A DNA stretch of 64,000 nt from Corynebacterium aurimucosum ATCC 700975 (GCF_000022905.1 NC_012590.1:2418001-2482000); one strand, 5' to 3'. Positions 38,483 through 49,106 are shown, counted from the stretch's first letter. Notes: generated by a model not told the origin, from the sequence alone. Numbers and translations are program-made.

Positions 38483-38959
38483 ATGCCTTCATTGAATTCT
38501 GTGTCTATTCCCACCTCGCTCCTGGAGTCCCCCTCCTTCCAGCTGGAGCGCCTCCGCCGCCGCACCCGCGAGGGCGTCGAGGCCGCGCTGCAAACACAGA
38601 AAACCACTCTGCGCGAGTACTGGGTTCTCACCTGCCTCGTTGCGGAAACCGCGTCCTCCCAGTCCGCACTGTCGGAAACCTTGGCCATTGACGCCTCCGA
38701 CATGGTGCGCCTGCTCGATTCCCTGGAGTCTCGCAACTGGGTCAAGCGTGAGCGCGATGCCAAAGACCGGCGCCGCCAAATCATTGCCTCCACCAAGAAA
38801 GGCGTAAAGGCGCACAAGGAGCTCACCGTTTTGGTAGCGAAGGCCGAGGACGAAGCCCTCGACGCGTCCACCAACAAGCAGCTCAAGCACCTGCGCAAGC
38901 TCGCCACCGCCATTATCGCGGCTGACGCACCGGCTGATGCGGAAAGCAGTGATGCTTAA
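38483..38959 (+). CDS. MarR-type transcriptional regulator
   Basis: 158 residues. The winged helix is visible as LREYWVLTCLVAETASSQSALSETLAIDASDMVRLLDSLESRNWVKRERDAKDRRRQI (helices then the wing with DRR). MarR proteins often sense small aromatic or antibiotic ligands. The stop is directly followed by the NRPS start (TAAATG), so both are in one message and the regulator probably controls the NRPS. Confidence 0.85.
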   Translation: MPSLNSVSIPTSLLESPSFQLERLRRRTREGVEAALQTQKTTLREYWVLTCLVAETASSQSALSETLAIDASDMVRLLDSLESRNWVKRERDAKDRRRQIIASTKKGVKAHKELTVLVAKAEDEALDASTNKQLKHLRKLATAIIAADAPADAESSDA

Positions 38960-41900
38960 ATGACGGAGCCCGATAACCTTCCTAGTACTGGGGGCCGCCA
39001 CGCCCTCCGCACAGACGAGCCCGAGGCCCCGGCGATGCCCGAGGTCCCCGAACACTACCTGCTAGGCTCCGAGGCTGCCCCCGCGCGCACCCTCTGGGAT
39101 ATCGTTCAAACCACCGCCGAGCACTACCCTGATGCCGCCGCCCTGGACGAGGGTGAAATCCTGACCTACGCCGAGCTGCTTGCCGACGTCTCCGCATGGG
39201 CCACCGAACTCTACGCCAGCGGAGTGCGCCGCGGTGACCGCATCGGCATCCGCATGACCTCCGGCAAGCGCGAGCTCTACCTGGCCATCCTGGCCACGCT
39301 CGCCGCCGGCGCGGCCTACGTGCCCGTCGATGCTGACGACCCCGATGAGCGCGCCGAGATGGTCTTCGGTGAGGCCGATATCGATGGCGTCTTCACCGAC
39401 GAAGGTTTCCGCATGCTGCGGGAAGGCGGGGCGGCGCGCCCCACGTTCGATGAAAAGGACGAGCGAGACGGCGCACCTTTCGAGGAGCCGCGCCCCGAAG
39501 ACACCGCGTGGATCATCTTCACTTCCGGCTCCACTGGCAAGCCCAAGGGCGTGGCCGTGAGCCACCGCTCCGCGGCCGCCTTCGTTGACGCCGAGGCTGC
39601 CCTCTTTCTGGTGGATAGCCCGCATGGCCCCCTCGGCCCGGACGACCGCGTCCTCGCTGGCCTTTCCGTGGCCTTCGATGCCTCCTGCGAGGAGATGTGG
39701 CTGGCTTGGGGTCACGGTGCCTGTTTGGTCCCGGCCCCTCGCTCCCTGGTGCGCTCCGGGATGGACTTGGGTCCCTGGCTGATTCGCCGCGACATCACGG
39801 TGGTCTCCACTGTGCCGACCTTGGCCGGCCTCTGGCCCGCCGAGGCCCTAGACAACATCCGTCTCCTCATCGTTGGCGGCGAGGCCTGCTCCCAGGAGCT
39901 CACGGACCGCCTGGCCACCGAAGACCGCGAGATGTGGAATACCTACGGTCCTACCGAGGCCACCGTCGTGGCCTGCGCGCAGCGCATGCTGCCAGGCAAG
40001 CCTGTGTCGATTGGGTTGCCGCTGAAGGGCTGGGACCTGGTGGTCGTCGACAAGCACGGCGTCCCCGTAAACATCGGTGAGGTAGGCGAACTCGTCATCG
40101 GTGGTGTGGGCCTGGCTGCTTACCTGGACCCGGTGAAGGATGCAGAGAAGTACGCGCCGCTGGAATCGATGGGCTGGGAGCGCGCCTACCGCACCGGCGA
40201 CCACGTGCGTTTGGAAGAGGATGGCCTGTATTTTGTGGGCCGCGTCGATGACCAGGTCAAGATTGGTGGCCGCCGCATTGAGCTCGGTGAGGTGGAAGCT
40301 AACGTTGCCGCGTTGCCGAACGTATACAACTCCGCCGTGGCCGTGCAGAAGACACCGGGCGGCGAGTCCGTGCTCGTCGGCTACGTCTCCCTGGATGACC
40401 CGGATGCCGGCTTCGACCACGAGGCCGCGCATGCCCGCCTGGCGGAGACCATGCCGGCAGCGCTCGTCCCGCGCATCTGCGTCATGGAGGAGCTGCCGAT
40501 TCGCACCTCCGGAAAGGTGGATAAGAAGGCCCTGCCGTGGCCGCTGCCGGGAGTGGGAGTGGAGGCAGACGGCCTCAACCCCACCGAGCAGTGGTTGGCG
40601 GAACTGTGGGTGGACACCCTGGGTGTTTCCGTCGAGGACGTCAACGCAGACTTCTTCTCCCTTGGCGGCACCTCGCTGGCCGCGGCGACTTTGGTCGGCC
40701 GCATCCGCGAGCGCTTCCCCACCGTGGCCGTACGCGATCTCTACGACCACCCGCGTCTGGGCTCCCTGGCGGAGCAGCTTGCTGGTGCCGAGTCTGTCGA
40801 GGACGCCGGACCCGCACGCGAGGTGAAGCCCGTCGGCGCCGGCACGCGCATCGCGCAAACACTCATCCAGATCCCCGTGATGACGCTGGCCGCCACGACG
40901 TGGCTGGCCTGGCTGCTGCTGAGCTCCAACCTGGCGAACCTGCTCGGTGTGGAGTGGGCCATGACCACGCCATGGTGGCTGGTCATTCTTCTCCTCGTCA
41001 TCTTTGTCACTCCCATCGGCCGCATCCCCATCGGCGGTTTCGGCGCGCGGCTGATCACCGCCGGGATTCAACCCGGCGACTATCCGCGCGGCGGATCTAC
41101 GCACCTGCGTATTTGGGCAGCGGAGCGCTGGGCAGATGCTTCTGGCTCGCGCTCGATTGCGGGTGCCACGTGGGTCAATAACTATGCCCGCGCGCTGGGA
41201 GTGAAGATGGGCCGCGGAGTGGACCTGCACTCGCTGCCGCCTGTGACTGGCCTGCTGACCTTGGGCAAGCACGCCGCGATTGAGCCCGAGGTGGACCTTT
41301 CTGGCTATTGGCTCGACGGCGATATCCTGCGGGTTGGCGCCATCGAGGTCAAGGAAGGTGCCCGCGTGGGCGCGCGCTCGACGCTGCTTCCGGGCACCGT
41401 CGTGGGCAAGGATGCCCACGTCGAGGCCGGCTCCACCGTGACTGCCCGCAAGAAGATTAAGGACGGCCAGCGCTGGTCCGGCTCTCCTGCCAAGAAGGTG
41501 GGCCGCTCCAAGCACCGCTTCCCATCACACGCGCCGAAGCGCCGCCCGTGGTGGGTGGCCATCTACGGCGCCACCTCCATCCTGCTGGCCTTCCAGCCCA
41601 TCGTGGCGCTGGCCGTGGGCGCGGCCGTGGTCGTCGCTCTCATCGCGCTGACCGAGGGCTCTGCCTTCGTCGGCTCCATCTTCTTCGCACCGCTGGGCGC
41701 GCTTGCCGCATTCGCCACCTTCATGCTGCAAACCTGGCTGGGCGTGCGCATCCTGTCACTGGGCATCAAGCCCGGCGTGGCACCTGTGCGCTCCGCCAAG
41801 GGCTGGCGCCTGTGGGCCATCGAGCGCCTCATGGACGAGGCCCGCACGCAGCTCTTCCCCATCTATGCCTCGCAGCTCACTCCAGCGTGGCTGCGTTCGC

Positions 41901-42937
41901 TGGGTGCGACGATTGGCAAGGACGTGGAGATTTCCACGGCCGTCATGGTGCCCAAGCTCACTGAGGTCAAAGACGGCGCCTTCCTGGCGGATGACACCAT
42001 GATCGGCGGCTATGAGCTCGGTGGCGGTTGGATGCTCACGGGTGAGACCAAGGTGGGCAAGCGTTCCTTCGTGGGCAACTCCGGCATCACCGGCCCGGGC
42101 CGCAAGCTGTCGAAGAACTCGCTGGTTGCCGTGCTCTCCTCGACGCCGAAGAAGACCAAATCCGGCGCCAACTGGTGGGGTTCTCCGCCGGAGCGCATGC
42201 GCCGTGTTGAGGCCCACGTGGACGGTGTGGAGGGCGAATCCCTCACCTACAACCCAGGCTTTGGGGTCAAGGCCGCGCGTGGTGCGATTGAGACCATGCG
42301 CCTGCTGGCGCCGATGACCTCGGCCATGCTGCTGGCAGGCACTTTGGCATCGCTTTACGCGCTTGCCGACGCCCTCGGCATCGCCGCCGCCTGGGCCCTC
42401 GGCGGCCTCATCCTCATGGTGGCGGGCGCTATCGCCATGACCATCACCGTGGCGGTGAAGTGGATCTGTGTGGGCACGCAGACCGCTGGCGACCACCCGC
42501 TGTGGTCCGCCTTCGTGTGGCTCAACGAGCTGCAGGACACCTTTGTTGAGGCGGTTGCCGCACCGTGGTTCTTTAGCCACACCTATGGCATGGGTGAAAT
42601 CAACCAGGGCCTGCGCGCGCTGGGCGTGACGATTGGCCGCGGCGCGTGGATTGATTCTTATTGGTTCCCAGAGACGGACCTATGCTTCGTGGGCGAAGGC
42701 GCATCCGTTGGCCCCGGCACCGTGGTGCAAACGCACCTCTTCCAGGACCGCGTGATGAGCCTGGACACCGTGACCATCAAGGCCGGAGCTACCTTGGGCT
42801 CGCATTCGGTGGCGCTGCCCGCCTCGGTCATCGGCAGCGTGGCAACGGTGGGCCCTGGCTCCCTGGTGATGCGCGGCGACCAAGTCCCGGGCAGCTCCGA
42901 GTGGCAGGGCAACCCGATTGAACCGTGGAAACACTAG
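38960..42937 (+). CDS. Pls/PosA-family membrane non-ribosomal peptide synthetase
   Basis: 1325 residues. Adenylation domain (about 35-530) with A3 TSGSTGKPKGVAVSH (188-202), A4 VAFDASCEEMW (237-247), A5 NTYGPTEATV and the A10 Lys in SGKVDKKAL; carrier domain with phosphopantetheine Ser 572 (FFSLGGTSLAA). Then no condensation or thioesterase domain, but about six transmembrane helices in three pairs (for example 635-685, 868-930, 1113-1170) separated by left-handed beta-helix domains (740-850, 975-1080, 1215-1320). This is the arrangement of epsilon-poly-L-lysine synthetase (Pls) and PosA relatives. Which amino acid is activated is not known. Confidence 0.9.
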   Translation: MTEPDNLPSTGGRHALRTDEPEAPAMPEVPEHYLLGSEAAPARTLWDIVQTTAEHYPDAAALDEGEILTYAELLADVSAWATELYASGVRRGDRIGIRMTSGKRELYLAILATLAAGAAYVPVDADDPDERAEMVFGEADIDGVFTDEGFRMLREGGAARPTFDEKDERDGAPFEEPRPEDTAWIIFTSGSTGKPKGVAVSHRSAAAFVDAEAALFLVDSPHGPLGPDDRVLAGLSVAFDASCEEMWLAWGHGACLVPAPRSLVRSGMDLGPWLIRRDITVVSTVPTLAGLWPAEALDNIRLLIVGGEACSQELTDRLATEDREMWNTYGPTEATVVACAQRMLPGKPVSIGLPLKGWDLVVVDKHGVPVNIGEVGELVIGGVGLAAYLDPVKDAEKYAPLESMGWERAYRTGDHVRLEEDGLYFVGRVDDQVKIGGRRIELGEVEANVAALPNVYNSAVAVQKTPGGESVLVGYVSLDDPDAGFDHEAAHARLAETMPAALVPRICVMEELPIRTSGKVDKKALPWPLPGVGVEADGLNPTEQWLAELWVDTLGVSVEDVNADFFSLGGTSLAAATLVGRIRERFPTVAVRDLYDHPRLGSLAEQLAGAESVEDAGPAREVKPVGAGTRIAQTLIQIPVMTLAATTWLAWLLLSSNLANLLGVEWAMTTPWWLVILLLVIFVTPIGRIPIGGFGARLITAGIQPGDYPRGGSTHLRIWAAERWADASGSRSIAGATWVNNYARALGVKMGRGVDLHSLPPVTGLLTLGKHAAIEPEVDLSGYWLDGDILRVGAIEVKEGARVGARSTLLPGTVVGKDAHVEAGSTVTARKKIKDGQRWSGSPAKKVGRSKHRFPSHAPKRRPWWVAIYGATSILLAFQPIVALAVGAAVVVALIALTEGSAFVGSIFFAPLGALAAFATFMLQTWLGVRILSLGIKPGVAPVRSAKGWRLWAIERLMDEARTQLFPIYASQLTPAWLRSLGATIGKDVEISTAVMVPKLTEVKDGAFLADDTMIGGYELGGGWMLTGETKVGKRSFVGNSGITGPGRKLSKNSLVAVLSSTPKKTKSGANWWGSPPERMRRVEAHVDGVEGESLTYNPGFGVKAARGAIETMRLLAPMTSAMLLAGTLASLYALADALGIAAAWALGGLILMVAGAIAMTITVAVKWICVGTQTAGDHPLWSAFVWLNELQDTFVEAVAAPWFFSHTYGMGEINQGLRALGVTIGRGAWIDSYWFPETDLCFVGEGASVGPGTVVQTHLFQDRVMSLDTVTIKAGATLGSHSVALPASVIGSVATVGPGSLVMRGDQVPGSSEWQGNPIEPWKH

Positions 42938-42958
42938 CTAGGTGGAAGCACTAGCTAG
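42925..42958. repeat. 17-bp tandem duplication across the NRPS stop codon
   Basis: Units GTGGAAACACTAGCTAG and GTGGAAGCACTAGCTAG (one difference) lie end to end. The first holds the last codons and the TAG stop of the NRPS gene; the second is directly downstream. Confidence 0.75.
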
Positions 42959-42963
42959 ATAGA

Positions 42964-42998
42964 GAAAGAGGCGGCCAGGAAACCTGGCCGCCTCTTTC
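42964..42998 (+). terminator. Rho-independent terminator of the NRPS gene
   Basis: A perfect 16-bp stem (GAAAGAGGCGGCCAGG and its complement) with an AAA loop, followed by TTTATG. It lies 27 bases after the NRPS stop. Confidence 0.9.
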
Positions 42999-43042
42999 TT
43001 TATGTATGCACGAGCCGCAAATGCGCGGTCGGTGCGTGGTGC

Positions 43043-43942
43043 TTAGTCACCGATCTGGTCGCGCCCACGCTTGACGATCTTGTCATCTACCTGGTCAACA
43101 AGCTCATGGTCCTTGTTGGTGTACTCAAACTTGGAGAGCACGTAGCGCATCGCGTTGATGCGGGCACGCTTCTTATCGTTGGACTTAATGGTGATCCACG
43201 GAGACTCTTCAGTATCCGTGTAGCGGAACTGCTCCTCCTTGGCGCGGGTGTAATCATCCCACTTATCTAGGGATGCCAAGTCCATGGGCGAAAGCTTCCA
43301 CTGACGGACGGGGTCGATCTGGCGAATAGCAAAGCGGGTGCGCTGCTCCTTGCGGGTCACGGAGAACCACAGCTTGGTGAGCGAAATACCAGAGCCCAGA
43401 AGCATATTCTCCAGCATCGGCACCTCACGCAGGAACTCTGCGTGCTGGGACTCCGTACAGAAGCCCATGACGCGCTCCACACCGGAGCGATTGTACCAGG
43501 AGCGGTCAAAGAAGACGATTTCACCGCCAGACGGGAAGTGTTGAATATAGCGCTGGAAGTACCACGAGGTGGACTCGCGCGGGGATGGCTTCTCTAGCGC
43601 TACAGTGCGTGCACCACGCGGGTTGAGGTGCTCGTTGAAGCGTTTAATGGTGCCGCCCTTGCCCGCGGCATCGCGGCCCTCAAAAAGGATGATGTGGCGC
43701 TGGCCGGTTTCCTTGGTCCAGTTCTGCCACTTCAGCAGCTCGATCTGCAGGGCACGCTTGATGGACTCGTACTCATCGCGCGTCATGCGCTCTTCGTAGG
43801 GGTAGTTCTCGCGCCAGGTCTCGACGGGCGAGCCATCCGGCATGATGAGCGAAGGATCATCTTCATCAGAGTCATCGACGACGTAGCCGTCGGTCTGCGC
43901 AAGGTCGATCTCGGGGAGTTCGTCGTCTTTAATGTCAGCCAT
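43043..43942 (-). CDS. ppk2: Polyphosphate kinase 2 (PPK2)
   Basis: 299 residues. Acidic N-terminal tail (1-35), then the PPK2 core with Walker A GRDAAGKGG (89-97), lid residues NEHLNPRGARTVALEKPSPRESTSWYFQRYI and Walker B-like EIVFFDRSWYNRSGVERVMGFC. It transfers phosphate between polyphosphate and nucleotides in the cytoplasm. In this genus PPK2 is a main polyphosphate enzyme. A TAAACT box 6 bases before ATG 43942 gives a leaderless message. Confidence 0.94.
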   Translation of the reverse strand: MADIKDDELPEIDLAQTDGYVVDDSDEDDPSLIMPDGSPVETWRENYPYEERMTRDEYESIKRALQIELLKWQNWTKETGQRHIILFEGRDAAGKGGTIKRFNEHLNPRGARTVALEKPSPRESTSWYFQRYIQHFPSGGEIVFFDRSWYNRSGVERVMGFCTESQHAEFLREVPMLENMLLGSGISLTKLWFSVTRKEQRTRFAIRQIDPVRQWKLSPMDLASLDKWDDYTRAKEEQFRYTDTEESPWITIKSNDKKRARINAMRYVLSKFEYTNKDHELVDQVDDKIVKRGRDQIGD

Positions 43943-43948
43943 ACTTTT

Positions 43949-43954
43949 AGTTTA
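43949..43954 (-). promoter_or_regulatory. Candidate -10 box for ppk2
   Basis: TAAACT on the minus strand, 6 bases before the ATG at 43942; no ribosome binding site between them. Confidence 0.5.
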
Positions 43955-44026
43955 ACCCGAACCAACACCGCAAGTGCCCTAAACCTTCGCAGTTACCCCT
44001 TCCCTCAAAACGGCAGTCAAAACAAA

Positions 44027-44057
44027 AAGAAGGCCCACCGAAACGGTAGGCCTTCTT
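44027..44057 (-). terminator. Terminator of the porin operon
   Basis: A 14-bp stem (AAGAAGGCC on both arms, with one G-T pair) and AAA loop, followed on the minus strand by TTTGTTTTGACT. It lies 39 bases after the PorA-like stop. Confidence 0.8.
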
Positions 44058-44096
44058 GCTTCAGTGAGCTTTAAAGCTCAGAGCTGCAGGATGTTC

Positions 44097-44231
44097 TTAA
44101 ACGAACATGCCGATCAGCTGGGAAGCGCCCTTAGCGACCTGAACCAGCGGCTGCATGATAGCGGCGATGCCGGAGAAGTCGAGAGCAATTGCGGAAGAAA
44201 GGTTGAAGGCATCAAACAGAACGGAAGACAT
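44097..44231 (-). CDS. PorA-like small mycomembrane porin (44 aa)
   Basis: 44 residues, from ATG 44231 with AGGAG upstream: MSSVLFDAFNLSSAIALDFS, then GIAAIMQPLVQVAKGASQLIGMFV. A single amphipathic helix with no signal peptide, the character of corynebacterial PorA. In C. glutamicum the porH-porA pair next to groEL2 forms the main hetero-oligomeric channel of the mycomembrane, and the subunits are O-mycoloylated on Ser. Gene order and size support the same role here. Too short for most gene finders. The porA symbol is not asserted because sequence similarity to PorA is weak. Confidence 0.7.
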   Translation of the reverse strand: MSSVLFDAFNLSSAIALDFSGIAAIMQPLVQVAKGASQLIGMFV

Positions 44232-44278
44232 AGATTCTCCTATGATGAATTAGTAGGGGATGGGGGTAAACCCGATTA

Positions 44279-44470
44279 TTACTTGCTGCTCAGTAGAGCG
44301 GAAGAGGTGTTGGAGAAAGCGTCGCCAACCTCGTACTCGCCGCCCTGAAGACCGAAGAAGATGTCAACAGCGTTGTTCAGAACGGTCGGCAGGTTAGCGG
44401 CAATCTTACCCCAGCCTTCCCAGGTGTTAACGAAGTTGTCCAGGTGAGTCTGAACGAGGGAGAGATCCAT
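44279..44470 (-). CDS. porH: PorH-like mycomembrane porin subunit (63 aa)
   Basis: 63 residues, starting MDLSLVQTHLDNF, close to the start MDLSLL of known PorH. Long amphipathic helix with no signal peptide and a Ser-rich C-terminal end (SNTSSALLSSK) where mycoloylation could occur. ATG has AGGAG 8 bases upstream. Forms a channel with PorA in the outer mycomembrane. Located upstream of the PorA-like gene and downstream of groEL, as in C. glutamicum. Confidence 0.8.
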   Translation of the reverse strand: MDLSLVQTHLDNFVNTWEGWGKIAANLPTVLNNAVDIFFGLQGGEYEVGDAFSNTSSALLSSK

Positions 44471-45105
44471 AATTGAACTCCTATTTTAGGTCCGAAGCTA
44501 TTCAGTGCCCCAGAGGGGTTTGCAGTTTGCAGACACCCTCAGTGGGCGTCACAAGAAGTATTTTGACACAAGATGACAACAAATCAAGTTCTTTTGGGCC
44601 ACAAGTTTCGCCAATTCTAAATCTCGGCAATCCATATTCAAGCGCTCCATCGCCTTCCCGCCAACGGAGTGCACAATTTAAAAAGCGTTCTAGCTGGGCC
44701 TTTAGGAAAGCCACAGGAATAAGTAATGGAAAACTCACGACATTGCGTAACGTTTTTCGCTCTAGCAAGCGATAGCCTTTAGCCATCCTCTTTCAACCGC
44801 ATCACTTTCTGTCGAAAATAATTCTTGAAGGAACACCCCCATCTGGGGGTTTAGAGTTAATGGTGGGACGCTTGTTACTAAAGGGAGTGGGGCCGCACTC
44901 CTCGCCGTGATCTATATGATGAGGTGCAAATCTCTCATATTGATACCGAAAAGCCCTCTACAGGCACACCTGAAGAGCGAAGTGGCCGAGACACGCCGAA
45001 GCGCCCCCCAAACAGCGTTTATCGCCATTTGTGGGGCGCTTCAATTCCTTGATGGTTCGGCTCCATCGGCTGCCGCTAGGGCGACGTACGGGGCCTTCAG
45101 GAGGC
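44471..45105. other. Non-coding stretch upstream of porH and downstream of groEL
   Basis: 635 bases without a gene I can support. The first 250 bases are AT-rich and carry possible minus-strand promoter elements for porH, including TTGTCA on the minus strand around 44570. A small hairpin ACCCCC-ATCT-GGGGGT lies at 44835-44850. At 44998-45042 a larger hairpin (GAAGCGCCCC with its complement) may close the groEL transcript, though no T-run follows it. Confidence 0.5.
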
Positions 45106-46788
<1,683 letters not shown>

Positions 46789-46874
46789 TCACGTCTGATC
46801 TATGACGGACGCCCGCGACGGCACGGCTGGCGAGTGTTCTCCAGCCCCAACCACATAGATGACTTTGTTTATTT

Positions 46875-46901
46875 CTGGCACTTGCCATGTGGAAGTGCTA
46901 G
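46875..46901 (-). promoter_or_regulatory. CIRCE operator (HrcA site) of groEL
   Basis: On the minus strand CTAGCACTT-N9-AAGTGCCAG, matching the CIRCE consensus TTAGCACTC-N9-GAGTGCTAA at 14 of 18 arm positions with exact spacing. It is 122 bases before the groEL start. Confidence 0.8.
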
Positions 46902-46959
46902 CGACCATTCTGGCACTCAGGCCTACCGACTGCAAGGTTCAACACGAACGCTATAAGCG

Positions 46960-46987
46960 AACGGGCGGTGCTTTCGCACCGCCCGTT
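46960..46987. terminator. Strong hairpin between groEL leader and OPT gene
   Basis: A perfect 12-bp stem (AACGGGCGGTGC) with a 4-base loop. It may end the OPT transcript or shield the groEL promoter; no T-run follows on either side. Confidence 0.5.
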
Positions 46988-47043
46988 AAGACGAACCGCC
47001 CATTAGATCGAACTGCTCATTAAAAAGAACCAATCACGCTGTC

Positions 47044-49017
47044 TTAAGAAGCAGCCTTCTTCGCCGTCCACTTATATGCCGCAGCGATACCGCCAACAAA
47101 GAGGATGACGCCAACGAACTTGGCTGCCGTTCCGCCCTCGAAGATCTCCAGCGGGGAGTCGCCGGCCGAGGCCGCAATGATGCCCGCGTTGACCACACCG
47201 AAGAGGGACTCACCCACGATGAGGCCGGTGGCCAGCAACGTACCCATGCGCTTTACAAAATCCGGCTTGGACTGGCGTGCCGCCCAACGGTTGTAGAAGT
47301 AGCCCAAGAAGGCACCAATCGGCACCACAATGGTGATCGCCGCCGGCAGGTACATGCCCATGCCCACCGCCAGCGGGGACAGGGAGTACTTGTCGGTGAA
47401 GTGGCGCAGGCACTCATCCACGATGATGATGACGGCACCAATCGCCGCGCCCAGACCAATGAGATCCCACGGCAGCGAGCTATCAAAAATACCGGAAGCC
47501 ACCGAGGACATTAGTGCAGCCTGCGGGGCAGCCAGTGCATCCTCGCCAGCGCCCTCCATGCCCTGGAAGCCAAAGCCGGTGAGCATGACCTGCAGAATCG
47601 GCGGAATCACCAAGGAGCCGAAGAGAACACCGATGATGAGCGCTACCTGCTGCTTCCACGGCGTCGCACCAACCAGCTGACCAGTCTTGAGGTCCTGCAG
47701 ATTGTCATTAGAAATAGTCGCAATGCCGAAGACGATGGCCGCGGTAAACAGCGTGTAAGCCACCAGCGAGAGCGGCTCTGCATCCGTGCCGCGGGTGACG
47801 GCAGCAATCAGCAGCGCAGCGGCGATGACCGCGATGATGCCGATGGAGGAAATCGGCGAGTTAGACGCACCGATGAGGCCAGCCATATAGCCGCACACCG
47901 ACGCGATAACGAGGCCCACCAGCAAGGTGAAGAGCACGGAGACCGTAATCAGCACGCCCATGTGGTCGTGAATATCGGTACCGCGCACGAAGTTCCACAG
48001 CAGAAGTCCAATCGGAATCATCAGGACCAAGATGGTGCCGATGACATAGGGCGCTGGAATATCGCGCTCCTCTACTGCCACCTGCTGGCCATCCTTGCGG
48101 TTGCGGGAGGAGGCGAAGGACTCAGCCATACCCTTGGCAATTGGGCCCGTAATCTTAATCAGCGTCCACACGGCCGCGATGGCCATGGTGCCCACGCCGA
48201 TGAAGCGGATCCTATCGGAGAAGACCGTATCCACGGTCTCCATGATGGCAGCCGGATCGCCCAGACCCTCACCACCGGTGAGGATGGGCAGCAGGATGAG
48301 GTAGGAAATGACCACGCCGACGAGCATGGCGATACCGACGGCCAGACCCACGAGGTGGCCCACGCCGACCAGCGCCAGCGAGAGGGAGGTGCCCAGCGTC
48401 GTCGCGCCCGAGCCGAATTTGAAGTAGGTCGCCACCTCAGAGGCAGCCGCCTTCATTGCCGCCAGCAAAGCCATGAACGCGGAGAGGATGCCACCGAAGA
48501 CGATGACGCGCAGGCCCTTCGCGTTTTCCTCGTGGGCGGCCTCGCCGTCCTCACCGGAGCTATCGCCCACCTTGAGGACCTCGGCCGCGGCCACGCCCTC
48601 CGGGTAGGGCAGGTCCGAGCCCGTCACCAGCGCGCGGCGCAGCGGGATGGAGTACATCACGCCGAGCACGCCACCGATGGCGCACACCGCGGCGGTATCA
48701 ACGAAGGAAAAGCCCTGCCAATAGCCCACCATCACCAGGCCTGGGAGCACGAAGATGATGGCGGACAAGGTACCGGCTGCGGACGCGATGGTCTGCACAA
48801 TGTTGTTCTCTTTAACGTTGTGCCCGGCAAAGCGGCGCAGCACCGCCATGGAAATCACGGCGGCAGGAATGGACGTGGCAAATGTCAGGCCTACTTTGAG
48901 GCCGAGATACACGTTGGCGGCAGTAAAGATCAGAGTGATGAGTCCACCGATAATAATGCCGCGCAGCGTGAGCTCGCGGAGCGTGGACTGGGAACCTTCG
49001 GCGGTCGTCGTCGCCAT
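47044..49017 (-). CDS. OPT family oligopeptide transporter
   Basis: 657 residues with about 15 hydrophobic helices. Family features: TLRGIIIGGLITLIFTAANVYLGLKVG at the N-terminus, PYPEGVAAAEVLKVG in a loop, and SLSPLAVGMGMYLPAAITIVVPIG near the C-terminus. OPT proteins import peptides or metal chelates with protons. An M20 dipeptidase gene lies next to it, divergent, which suggests peptide use. Single transcript. Confidence 0.9.
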   Translation of the reverse strand: MATTTAEGSQSTLRELTLRGIIIGGLITLIFTAANVYLGLKVGLTFATSIPAAVISMAVLRRFAGHNVKENNIVQTIASAAGTLSAIIFVLPGLVMVGYWQGFSFVDTAAVCAIGGVLGVMYSIPLRRALVTGSDLPYPEGVAAAEVLKVGDSSGEDGEAAHEENAKGLRVIVFGGILSAFMALLAAMKAAASEVATYFKFGSGATTLGTSLSLALVGVGHLVGLAVGIAMLVGVVISYLILLPILTGGEGLGDPAAIMETVDTVFSDRIRFIGVGTMAIAAVWTLIKITGPIAKGMAESFASSRNRKDGQQVAVEERDIPAPYVIGTILVLMIPIGLLLWNFVRGTDIHDHMGVLITVSVLFTLLVGLVIASVCGYMAGLIGASNSPISSIGIIAVIAAALLIAAVTRGTDAEPLSLVAYTLFTAAIVFGIATISNDNLQDLKTGQLVGATPWKQQVALIIGVLFGSLVIPPILQVMLTGFGFQGMEGAGEDALAAPQAALMSSVASGIFDSSLPWDLIGLGAAIGAVIIIVDECLRHFTDKYSLSPLAVGMGMYLPAAITIVVPIGAFLGYFYNRWAARQSKPDFVKRMGTLLATGLIVGESLFGVVNAGIIAASAGDSPLEIFEGGTAAKFVGVILFVGGIAAAYKWTAKKAAS

Positions 49018-49100
49018 GTCAGGTCCTTTCTAAGGAATAGTTACTAGAACCCGGAATATATTACTCCCTACTTGTTGATAGACCGATTCGGGGATACGAG

Positions 49101-49106
49101 TAGGTT
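49101..49106 (+). promoter_or_regulatory. Candidate -10 box for the M20 dipeptidase
   Basis: TAGGTT, 7 bases before ATG 49114. The GGAGGG next to the ATG is too close to serve as a normal ribosome binding site, so a leaderless start is likely. Confidence 0.5.

Noticed and set aside
39848..41515. 555-residue open frame antisense to the NRPS
   Set aside because: Shadow frame; Arg/His/Gln-rich with no motif.
44502..44786. 94-residue frame upstream of porH on the minus strand, with AGAGG before its ATG
   Set aside because: Third-position base use is unlike the genome, no family is recognised, and it would lie across the likely porH promoter; kept as non-coding, although a low-GC small gene cannot be fully excluded.
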